Assembly (NCBI GenBank): GCA_001599595.1
Contig: BCHH01000009.1
Span: 50,099 to 114,098, forward strand
Length of the DNA: 64,000 bases
Direction: 5' to 3'
DNA from: Beverwykella pulmonaria
Lineage: Eukaryota; Ascomycota; Dothideomycetes; Pleosporales; Melanommataceae
Both the position numbers and the translations under genes were made by a program. Positions within the stretch are counted from its first letter, which is position 1; each line of letters starts with the position of its first letter. This document shows positions 54,937 to 64,000 of the stretch, in pieces. The notes below the pieces were generated by a model. That model worked only from the letters and a program-made list of their open reading frames with translations, was not told the origin of the DNA and did no database searches.

Positions 54937-57900
54937 GCTGAAGCTTTAATCGGGCAATTCCTGTCCTGATTCTGGATATTGTCGAAAGGTCCACCTCTTG
55001 TCGGCTTTCGCTGATGCAGGAGGGTCGGCGGGATGATCGTCTCGAATCTGAAGCGGCGAGGGTCTGTAGCTATATAATGCTGAGGCCGAGCTTTCGCCCC
55101 GAGTGGAGTCCAATAATTTCCCCAGACGCTAGTGCTTGGAGGGCGCTAGAGGAAGCTTAAGAGAAAGAAAAAAAGTCTTGAGAGAGCTGGATGCCATGAA
55201 GACAACAAGATGGCCGCCAAGAGGCCGCTAATGTTGCCGCATGCCGTGGCGAGAAGGCGAAAACGGTCATGAAGATGAACCATCTACGTGATTCTGGGCA
55301 GATTCGTGGGACTGGTTGCCGATGTTGAGTGATGCTCGACGGCACCCTGGTCGTGAACTGATAAGGAACCGAAATGTAGGGTTTGATAAGCCGTGAGCGG
55401 CGGATTTTAGTCACTTCAAAGGGCTGCCAATCACTCGCATGCGACCAATTGTCACGAGACGAACTGCACTGTTTAGGATAACTATCCATGGCGTGGCGTC
55501 TCTCCAGCGACTGGTGGAGTTCGCAGCTTGAAGCTCACACCTCTCCGGATGCCAAGTCGTGATGCCTTCCACGTTCCAGCCCGTGATGGCGTGCAGGAGG
55601 GCTGCTGAAACGACAAGCAAGAGTCCAAGGCCTGTCTGGACGTGGGAAGATAGGCGAAGCTCTCTCCGTTGGAGCGAGCAAAAGCAAAGTCTCCGCGAAG
55701 AGTTGAAGGTTTTGGTCAGGCCGATGTCTCATCAAGCTCAGGGTTGCCGCTAGTGGCCGCTGACAGCCTCGATATGATTGGCGGCGGCACTGGCTTATCT
55801 CCCAGCCTCACCTCAACTCAACGCCTTGGGGTGGGATTTTCACTTCACGATACTGATTCGATTAGTTTGGTGGTGGCCTTGCAGCATCAGATAGGATGAA
55901 TTGAGGAGCTTCCGCACCGATGTCGCTGCTGGCAGCCTCTTCAACGAGTTCCCTGCTCGCTCCCCACAATCTGACGTGTCAATGGCCGCTACGACTGGGT
56001 AAAATCTTGAAGAATGTCAAGGTGCAGAGGGGAAATGTGAGATGTGAATCTAGTGGGGGTCTGGGGCTGGGCTTGCGGGAGAGCCGTATCTCGCGCGCAG
56101 CTAAACTAGCGATCGCAGATCTTTGCCCGAGATCTGATTGGCCCGCCTGACACATGCACCAGCAACACCAGCGAGATGGTCCCACTTGTACACGCCACGC
56201 CGCTTGTTTGGTGCGGTGAAAAGGTACTCGAGCTACCAACGTTACTAACGTATCTGGAGTCCATATTGGCTGGAGGATAACTTGGGACCCTCACACATTC
56301 TTGGGCATCGAGTTTTGGGTGCAACCGTGGGGTGCCATCCCCAAGTCGAGGACCACAAGAATTGACGAAAGAGGTCATTGGCAGACGTCGGATTAAAGTT
56401 TTGAATGCTCGAGCTAGATGTTGGCCTGTTGCATGGTCTTCACTGGCCTACGGCGCCCTCCGGCAGTCGAACATGTGGCTGGTGTGTGGTGAAGGAAGCT
56501 AGAAGCGTTCGCTTACTTCCTTCTGACAACGTAATGTGAGTAAAGGCAGAGAAAAGAAACATGAGCCTCCCTCATAGTTGTTCATGTGGTTTGTCAAGTG
56601 TAACAAACACTTGTTAGTCGTTTGCAACACTATGAACATGCCGCGGAGAATCACCACCCACACCTGATGGTTCGTCCATCGTGTTGGGTAAAATCTTGTA
56701 CACAGCTACCATCTCTACATTTCAGAAAAAAAATTTTGATCTAATGAACGTATGCATTTGACTTTTCGAGTGTCTACCCACGATGCATTGCCTAACGACC
56801 TTTGTAGGCTTGGCACTCGACGATGAAGCTGCGTCTCAACCAAGGCAGACTCAACTCACCTTCATCCACCCAGCACTTCCTCGTCTCTCTCACTCAACCG
56901 CCTCGTATGTTTCGTTCATACGTCTCGTTTTAGAACAGCGGCAATACCGCGCTTGCCCACACAGCCGTCAGCACTCACCCACCACTCCATCTAGTAACTT
57001 GGGACCCTATCACCGTTCTCTTCCCTGCCCTAGAGCCGAAGATTTTTCACAGATAACGCCTCTTAATCTCACCCACTCTGGGGATATCCAAACCATGCAC
57101 AACCCTGCATAACTAGCAACGATCGGCACCCACGCCAGACGTCGACCTCTGAGAATGTGGCTTGAGCCATCTGTTCCGCTTCTCGTCTATATGCCCCAGA
57201 CCCGTACCGACGGGACGACAATCCACACCCACCAATACCTGGCTCAAGAATTGGAACAAATTGGGCTGAACCGAATAGCCAAGATACAGCGGCACGCTCG
57301 TCTTCGGCAGGACAACGTGGTTAGACGAAATTGACATCTCTATGGTGAGCTCGCCTGCTCTTGCGTGGGATTCCATGCAGCCAGCCCGTGGTCCACTATA
57401 TCAAGCCTTTTCAGTTTGATGCAAGCCTAGCTTTCAGCTACTAGAGTCCAAATTTTTATTTTTCAAACCTTCCATCAGGCACAAGAGTGATACCAAAATT
57501 TAGCTTTGTCCAAGCCAGATGGTAAAGAAATCAAGCATTGATGTCTTAGATCTGAGATCTGTCTACTACTTCATCACTATTACCTTATTCGCGCTCGCAG
57601 GCTTTCCTCTCCAGAGGAAGTTTAGCAACAAAACAAAGCGATCATCGCAGTCCTGCGGCGTCATATTCTAGAGATACAAAGGAATCGCACTCCGGAAACC
57701 GTGTTTCCATGACCCCAGACAAAAGTTTTATGGTAGGATCATCCATTGCTTTTGGCGCTCCCATGCTCTAGAATGTCCATTTTTCCACTCTGCTCGAAGT
57801 CAACGAATCAATAGCGCTCTATGAAATTTTCGTGGGTATGCTAGAGACATGTATAACTGAGCAGCACTTGCACCTTACAGTGATAGCAAAACAATGTAAG

Positions 57901-58245
57901 GCTGTTCTTGGAAGGGTGCAATAATATCCTGGAAAGGACAAGATGCTTTATCTCAAAGGTGGAATGCCCCTATGGAAAGGGCGGCTCCAAACTTATCCAA
58001 CGGAATGACCAAAATAACCCCACCTCCAAAGCACCAATGTCAGCCCACGCTTCAGAATGTGAGGGCGAGTATATTAACCACAATATACAAAGCAGAAGTG
58101 ATAGATATGAAGTGAGTCAATCCTCACCCTAGGATTCATTACGGGTATATTTTGTACGTCTCTAACTAAGGGTACATATTAGACTAAGCCGCTGAAAATA
58201 TCGGGGCTAAACCTCCAGCAGGCGCGTCGTCATTCAATAGAGAGA
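54937..58245. other. Gene-free region, about 3.3 kb
   Basis: The first part is the DUR3 promoter. The remainder shows only short frames without motifs (for example plus 56783-57112 and minus 57113-57376), none with splice-consistent neighbours. No transposon ends were recognised. It may contain non-coding transcripts, but nothing supports one directly. Confidence 0.5.
55360..55390. promoter_or_regulatory. Paired GATA-factor sites upstream of DUR3
   Basis: Two GATAAG hexamers at 55360-55365 and 55385-55390, 25 bp apart, about 430 bp upstream of the DUR3 start. A third on the other strand (CTTATC) is at 55795-55800. AreA/NIT2-type factors bind HGATAR, often in close pairs, and control urea permeases in fungi. 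Binding here is inferred. Confidence 0.55.
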
Positions 58246-60400
58246 TTAAGAAAATTGCTTCTGGTCAATGATAACCAACCCAGCGATACTAGCACTGGTC
58301 AACGTGGAAACTACACCAGAAATCAAAGCGCTCAGCGCAAGACGAGACACGTCGCCACTTCGGCCGGGGCTGATCTGGCTGAGCACACCAATCTGAGTAC
58401 CGAGAGAACCAATGTTTCCAAATCCGCAAACAGCGTACGTAGCAATGAGCTTGGACCGCGGAGAGAGCGAGTGGTATGGTGATTTGGGGAGGTCCTTGGC
58501 CTGAAGCGTAGAGAAGGCAACGAACTCGTTGGCAATAACCTTGATCCCGATCAAGCGACCAACAAGAAGCAAGTCCTGGCCTTCGCGAGAAACACCCAGC
58601 AGGAAAGCCACGGGGTAGCAGAGGTAACCGAGAATGAGCTCCAGTGTGAGATCATACTCGTTATCCAAGTTGATGTAACGTCCCCACCAGGTGAGGAGAC
58701 CATCGACGAGGTTCAGAAGAGCGATGATGCAGAGGAGGGTCGTGACAATCATGCCAGCAATCTTAAGTCCGAGCCATGCGCCATTAGCAAAGGCGTGGAG
58801 GGCGTTAGCGGCCTTGTGCTCCTCATCATCGGGAATGACGACGCGGCCAGCGGTAAGAGTTTCCTCCTCCTCTGGGTATCGTAGCTTACTAATGGCAAGC
58901 GAGGCAGGAATACTCATGACGCAAGACGAGATCAAAGCCTGAGGATTGATACCCATGCCACTGTTTATTGAGTCAATAAAGTGCTTTCGAAGGTGAGGAA
59001 TGAGGTTGTTACTCACATATATGCCACCAACACGCTACCGGCAATGGTAGCAAAACCACTGGTCATAACCTGGTGTAGCTCGGCCTTTGTAAGGTGGGCA
59101 ACGAAGGGTCTAATCAACATGGCAGACTCTCCCTGACCGATGAAAGGCGAGGCGGAAGCGACAACAGCTTCGGCACCAGAAACCTTCATGGACCAGAAGA
59201 AGAACACAGCGAATTTTCCAATGAACCATTGGAGGATACCCCAGTAGTACAGCAGCTGAACGAAAGACACGAAGAAGATGATCGGCGGTACAACACCAGT
59301 GAAGAACCAAGGGAGGTTAGGAACAGTATCATCAGTCAAGAAGATAACGCCCTTGTTAGCGAACCCCAAAAGCAGACGGGCGAGCTCAGACACGAATGTG
59401 AAGATGTCATATCCAGCCTTGGTCCTCAGAACGAAAAGAGCAATGATGAATTGGCACAGCATACCGACAATGACGGTATGCCATACAATCTTCGACCGGT
59501 TGCGGGACGTGGCCCAGAAAAGGGTCAGGAAGACAACCAGACCAAACAGACTGACCGCACGGTTGGCACGGGTGTTGTCCAGACTTTCCTCGCTTGCAAA
59601 AGATCCAACGATGATGACAGCAATGGTCAAGGCGGCACCAGCAGGTATGCGCATCTTCTCTGGGATAAGATTGCCGATTCTCACTCCGGTGTTGTTCCAG
59701 ACAAAATGCATTGGTTTCGTAACGATGGTGATTGGAATGTGGAAGAAGATCAATCGGAGCATAATGCAGAGCCAGAATAGGAAAGGAATGATCCAGTTCT
59801 TGTCCTTGCGGTGGACGACGACACTAGCAATCCACCATCTACGAAAATTAGTTTGTGTGCCAAAAATTGCAGACGGTGCAGTTGAGCTTACCCGGTAAAG
59901 AGCATTCCAATGAAGATGTGGAAAAATATCCTGTACTTGGCGTAGAAATTAGAAATGAAGTGGCGCTTGGGATCTTCCTCCATAAGATCTGGATCGGAGG
60001 AGCTTCGCGTTTTGTTCATGCTACCCTTCTCTTCACCGTAAAAAGCGCCAGTCTTCTCAATATCGTGGTCCGCGGGGAGGCGGCGGCGGAGGGCATCATC
60101 ATTGGGATCAGCGACTGGAATGACGCTGGGCTCGTTGTGGGTAGTTCCCTTGGTGTAGGCCACGTGATCGTGGCTCGCAGCGGCAGCGTGTGCGCCATGG
60201 TGGAGATGGCCATGTTCGTGTTCCCTCGCAATGTCAAGCGCGGGGTCGCTGTTGTGGATGACGCCCGGCATTGGGGAGCTGTTATGCCCCTCACGCAAGC
60301 TGTCGGTGACAATGCCGTTCTCTTGGTGGGGATTGGCGATCAAGTTGTGCTCGTGATGAGTGCCCGCCACCGCGTTGTGCTCACGCGAAATGTCGGCCAT
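58246..60400 (-). CDS. Concentrative nucleoside transporter (CNT/SLC28 family), 681 aa
   Basis: Three exons, 59892-60400, 59017-59838 and 58246-58960, total 2046 bp. The start is the first ATG (60400). The first 150 residues are cytosolic and His-rich (REHEHGHLHHGAHAAAASHDH) with acidic patches. The membrane part then has all CNT signatures: WGILQWFIGKFAVFFFW, VSGAEAVVASASPFIGQGESAMLI (substrate/cation site GQxExxxLI), HQVMTSGFATIAGSVLVAYIGMG and IKVIANEFVAF (NEFVAF), then ATYAVCGFGNIGSLGTQIGVL. It couples nucleoside uptake to a proton or sodium gradient at the plasma membrane. Presence with DUR3 and a secreted nuclease in one window suggests nucleic-acid nitrogen salvage, although the genes are not adjacent. 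Confidence 0.93.
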
Positions 60401-62020
60401 GTCGAGAATTGGGGCGAGAGAAGTTCCCGAGTTGGAGATGGACACAACGAGGGATGGCTATCCTAGACACTGCGCGGTCTTGACGGTGTTATATTTTGCG
60501 GAGTGAACCCACTATCGCTAATGGGGTTGCGCGCCACCAGAAACCGAGAATGTTGGCGCGCGAAATCTCCTGCCTCATCTAGTCTGGCGGAATCGCCGTC
60601 TGTCTCCACCAACTCACATGATTGGCACGCCGGGCATCTCCGTGCGCTCCAGCTCCCTCTCACGAGGGTTGCCAATTCAACCAGTGCCTGACCTGCCTTG
60701 GTGGTCTTACAACGCTGACCGGGATCTTATCAGAGCATCCATCGCGCATTCAGTACTCCACCAATTAGATCGGCCTAGTATTGATAACCGGCGGCGAAAT
60801 CTGGGGGGGCTTCGGTGAGCCGCACCAAATAGGTACGCGTAGCGTTCTGGAAGAAGCGACTCTGACCTCCCAATTTTGGCTATCATCGTCTACTCCGAAA
60901 AGGGCCCTTTTGGGAGCCAAATGGTCGGGCGATGGAAGCTCTGCATCGCTCAAGCTTGTCAGACCCGTGTTCAACCCCCAGGGCCTGCATAAATTCCAGC
61001 TAGCAATGGCCGAAGAGCAATTTGTCCCAGCTCCCACAAAGTTTTGTGCGCCCGTCGCGGCAAGAAAGATCACCAGGGATCGTCGGTGATCCCTTCTCTC
61101 ATCTCGTCCTACTCCAGCCACCACCAATCAGCCATCACCGGTATACGGACCAAACGACCACCGTCCATCGAACCTCTTCGAAACTTCCTCGTTGGGTTAC
61201 CACTCGCTCTTGGTACTCTCCAACATTTGCCCCTCTACCGAGATGGGACCTCTAGCCTAGCATCCAATAACCAGGTCGATGGCGTCGGTCAGCGATACGC
61301 AGAAGCAAGCGCGTCAGCTTGTCCTGCAGCACTACCAGCTATCATCCCTTCCACAGGGCTGTCTGGGATGCTTATCGTGGCATATATGTTTTCAGACAAA
61401 CCCCCGGGTTGATTAGTCGGATGTCGCCTGCTACTATCGTTCAAACTTGGGATCTTGTGGTGCAGGGCGCGAAAGGTTATTTGGACGACCTTGTTTGTCT
61501 CGACACTCTTTCGGAATGCTTTGAATTTCTTTTGAAATCAATGAACTTATAATAGGGTTCTGGAGAGGTGCCATCATGTGCTTGGCAAGATGCGGTTTTC
61601 TCGTTCGTCAGCACTTGAAGATCTTCTTCAACGTTTGCTAGGCATGACCTACCAAAACCAAGGCGGTATCGCAGGTAGTGAAGAACTTCTACAAATATTT
61701 CCATCAACCTGTTGATAGTTTGGAATACCTGACGGTGACACTGATACTGACAATGACGTCTCGTACTCTCGTATAAGGCGACATCTTACCCTTCCAGCTA
61801 CAAGGTCACAGCAGCCTGCCCTCTGTCTTGTTTAAAGGTGGTTTTCATTATATGATCAAAACGGCTAACGCAAAAGACTATCATAAATTCTGACATCGAG
61901 CGCAAGACTCAAGGAGAAGAGCATTCTCAAGTCCACAATGGGTTGCTCTATATGACAAATAACCATACCTGAACAGACAATCTGAACATCTCATGCCACT
62001 TCTCGTGGCAAATATAACTA
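60401..62020. other. Gene-free region, about 1.6 kb
   Basis: CNT promoter side, then sequence with only short frames. A plus-strand frame ending at 61552 (HRAVWDAYRGIYVFRQTPG, then a Leu/Asp-rich end) has a coding look but no partner exon or known motif. Confidence 0.4.
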
Positions 62021-62193
62021 CAGTCAACTCCCGTTTATACGATCTCCGGTTGGCCGATATTTTCACTTAACGGTTCGCGCGTCCTAGCCAAAATTGCTTA
62101 AAACCAACGATTAACGCTCTCAATAGACCGATAATTCAGATATCCGATCAAAATTGTCTGCCAAAATTGTATCGTATAACCGGGAGTTGACTG
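62021..62193. mobile_element. Tc1/mariner (pogo/Fot1-type) MITE, 173 bp
   Basis: Terminal inverted repeats of 23 bp starting CAGTCAACTCCCG, matching at 22 positions (T versus G at base 14), flanked by TA on both sides (62019-62020 and 62194-62195). The TA duplication and the AGTCAACTCCCG-type ends are as in fungal pogo/Fot1 elements. No coding capacity. Confidence 0.88.
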
Positions 62194-62991
62194 TAGACAT
62201 AGTCGATCCAAGCGCCATATTTTGTCTTCGTTGTTGAATGTTGTGTTCCTACTTATCTACCTTGCCGGCTCCAAAACACTAGACCGTTGACGTGTTTGTA
62301 TATAATCGACTCACTTAACGTTTTCCCGAGTACGAATAAAGTTTCGAGCTACAAGTCTCTGTATCCGATGATCTTTCCCAGAGCAGACCTCCGACGAACC
62401 GACTGGACTGGGAAAAAAGCGCGGCTCGCGCAGTACACTGAACCGTGGAATCTTCAATGCACATGAGTAAATAAACGAAGTCGGATGTGAATACACAATA
62501 GGAAGCATACTCGTTGCGATGCTACAATTCTTGTACTGCACTTTGTTACCCCTGGTCAGACGCCTCATGGGTGTACTACGTAGGTGTCTCGCTGGCACAA
62601 TGGGTTGGTAGCCCTGCTCACACTCGCATGCGTGCACTTTACTCTCTGGTAGGCGCATGGATGAATTGTTGGAGTAGAGACAAGAACTTTCAATTTTTCA
62701 ATGTCACAGATAAGTCCGTTTCTCTTTGGCTTTGTACATGTACCTCACCTCAAATACCTCTCGCTATAGCATAGCATTGCAATTAAAAAGTCGAAATAGA
62801 TAGGCCTTGCACAGCTGAGCCTTTCAAGCAACTCGTACATTCGCGAAAAAGCTCTCTAAATTGCTATTAGCTAACATTTCGAAAGTTAAGTCTACGATAT
62901 TATGATGGCCTAGAAATAATTCGATATCTGCCCCGATGGGTTCCAGGCCCTAGAAACAACCCATTCATGTCATCATGATTAGTGCTTGCGC
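62194..62991. other. Gene-free spacer between two MITEs
   Basis: AT-rich sequence without a supported gene or RNA. Confidence 0.5.
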
Positions 62992-63479
62992 CAGCGCTGA
63001 CAACAGTCCGTAATACGGCCCGTAGAATACGGCCCATACATGGTTTTACTCCGTAGGTAGCGTAGTGAGGAGGCAACCGTAAAAGGGACCGTAGCGTACT
63101 GAATTTGAAGCCGTATTACGGCTATACGGTTCCCGATTAGGAAGGAGACATATCAGCTGAAGAGAGACACCGTGCCGAGCTACCTCGAAGACCTGACTGT
63201 TTATATAACAAAAAAGGAGGCAGAGGAGGTGTCGGCCGACGACGTGGCCGGCGTGCGGGACCTCGACGACGATGCTCCCAAAACCCTCAACTAGACCTCC
63301 TTCCTAATTAGGAAATTTGGATATGTTACCGGCCGTAGAAGCTTCAAATCAACCTCTACGGCGTACCATCCGTTCCGTACAAGCGCTCTAAGCGTAGCGT
63401 CCGTATAGTAATTGCTAACAACCGTACCGTAACAGTAGCAGGCATCACCGAGCCGTATTACCGACTGTTGTCAGCGCTG
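62992..63479. mobile_element. hAT-type MITE, 488 bp
   Basis: The ends read CAGCGCTGACAACAGT followed by CCGTAATACGGC on the left and, reverse-complemented, the same 16 bases followed by CGGTAATACGGC on the right, one mismatch in about 27. It is flanked by a perfect 8-bp target duplication GCTTGCGC (62984-62991 and 63480-63487). This is diagnostic of hAT transposition and recent enough for the duplication to be intact. The interior is rich in CCGTA/TACGG motifs. It also holds a short frame (about 63,174-63,294) of some 40 codons ending ...DLDDDAPKTLN that may be a transposase remnant. Confidence 0.9.
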
Positions 63480-63622
63480 GCTTGCGCCCTACAACGCACT
63501 TCAACGAATAGAGATGGGAACTGAACTCCTCTATTTTACACCACCCAATCGATCCTCCCCTCGCCTTAGAGAAAACACTTACTTCGCACTCTCCTCTTGT
63601 AGTCTTCTAATCATCATTGGAC

Positions 63623-63904
63623 ATGATCCCTATTCTAAACCTCCTTGACTCTGACATCCTCCTCCACCTTCCCAAGCATGGAAGACCCAATATCTCGATC
63701 GCAAAACTTGCGGGTACGCCTGTGGTACATCGCCTCCGCTACATTCCCAGTTTACAGACTGCCAGCGACCCAGACGCCGAGGAACACGCTCTCAGTTCTG
63801 GTGGGAACAATGATTTGCGGGTCAGGGGGAGTAATACGATGGGTGGAAGGTGGAATAGGAGGAGCGAGATATGGAGAGGCAGCTATGGAGGAAGGAACGG
63901 ATGA
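63623..63904 (+). CDS. Hypothetical short protein, 93 aa (doubtful)
   Basis: ATG-started frame just downstream of the hAT-type MITE, opening MIPILNLLDSDILLHLPKHG and ending in an Arg/Gly-rich tail (MGGRWNRRSEIWRGSYGGRNG). It has no recognisable family and sits near the window end, so it could be the first exon of a gene continuing beyond 64000 or simply chance. Confidence 0.2.
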   Translation: MIPILNLLDSDILLHLPKHGRPNISIAKLAGTPVVHRLRYIPSLQTASDPDAEEHALSSGGNNDLRVRGSNTMGGRWNRRSEIWRGSYGGRNG

Positions 63905-64000
63905 GAATCATGCCTTGACCTTTGGGACCAACGCTAACCTCCGGAAGGATGTTCAAATAGAACTCCAAACATCCCTGTCAGATTCCTTTTCAGGGTTCGT

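Noticed and set aside
56783..57112. 109-codon plus-strand frame
   Set aside because: Composition dominated by Pro/His/Ser from CT-rich DNA, with no motif and no adjoining exon.
60016..60312. Alternative minus-strand frame upstream of the CNT helices
   Set aside because: The overlapping frame that joins in phase to the CNT membrane domain is the real one.

Overview
The window looks like nuclear DNA of a filamentous ascomycete (Pezizomycotina). Most genes are split by 42-89 bp introns with GTRNGT-type donors and CTRAC/CTGAC branch points. The gene content is also typical: Zn2Cys6 regulator, HET and TPR-CHAT relics, CaiB-type CoA-transferase, S1/P1 nuclease, DUR3 urea permease with GATA sites, MITEs and LTR/LINE debris. 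I cannot name the species. Exon models were built by hand from frames and splice signals; for fully resolved models the exon lengths sum to a multiple of three.

Layout. 1-12.7 kb is a possible NLR-like or allorecognition block. It holds an orphan beta-rich protein (499-1488, +), a 1,189-aa protein ending in a subtilisin (S8) domain (2245-6092, -), and, head-to-head with it, a very large protein (6639-12699, +) with an alpha/beta-hydrolase-like domain, a degenerate NACHT-like region, about 17 ankyrin repeats and a ZZ zinc finger. Its hydrolase nucleophile and P-loop are missing, and the first splice donor I can place reads AT instead of GT. 12.7-14.9 kb is transposon debris. A P450 (-) and a class-C beta-lactamase-like enzyme (+) diverge from a 335 bp promoter at 16.7-17.0 kb. 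19.2-20.9 kb is a dead TPR-CHAT gene. Two housekeeping genes, CDC20 (-) and a Kelch-BTB protein (+), diverge at 24.6-25.1 kb.

28.8-41.3 kb is mainly metabolic: a Zn2Cys6 regulator, a family III CoA-transferase diverging from an AtuA-like protein, a HET-domain relic, a GNAT acetyltransferase, an extradiol (VOC) dioxygenase and a secreted S1/P1 nuclease. 42.8-60.4 kb holds a 1,428-aa glycosyltransferase with a ubiquitin-interacting-motif tail, an F-box-like protein, a single-pass surface-sensor-like protein, DUR3 and a CNT nucleoside permease. 60.4-64 kb is nearly gene-free and carries a pogo/Fot1-type MITE and a hAT-type MITE. A related hAT-type MITE lies at 1.7-2.0 kb.

Functional links are inference. 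The S8 and ankyrin genes, with the CHAT and HET relics, suggest turnover of intracellular recognition genes. The CoA-transferase/AtuA pair, P450, lactamase and dioxygenase suggest catabolism of acids, terpenoids or aromatics. DUR3, the nuclease and CNT fit nitrogen and nucleoside scavenging.
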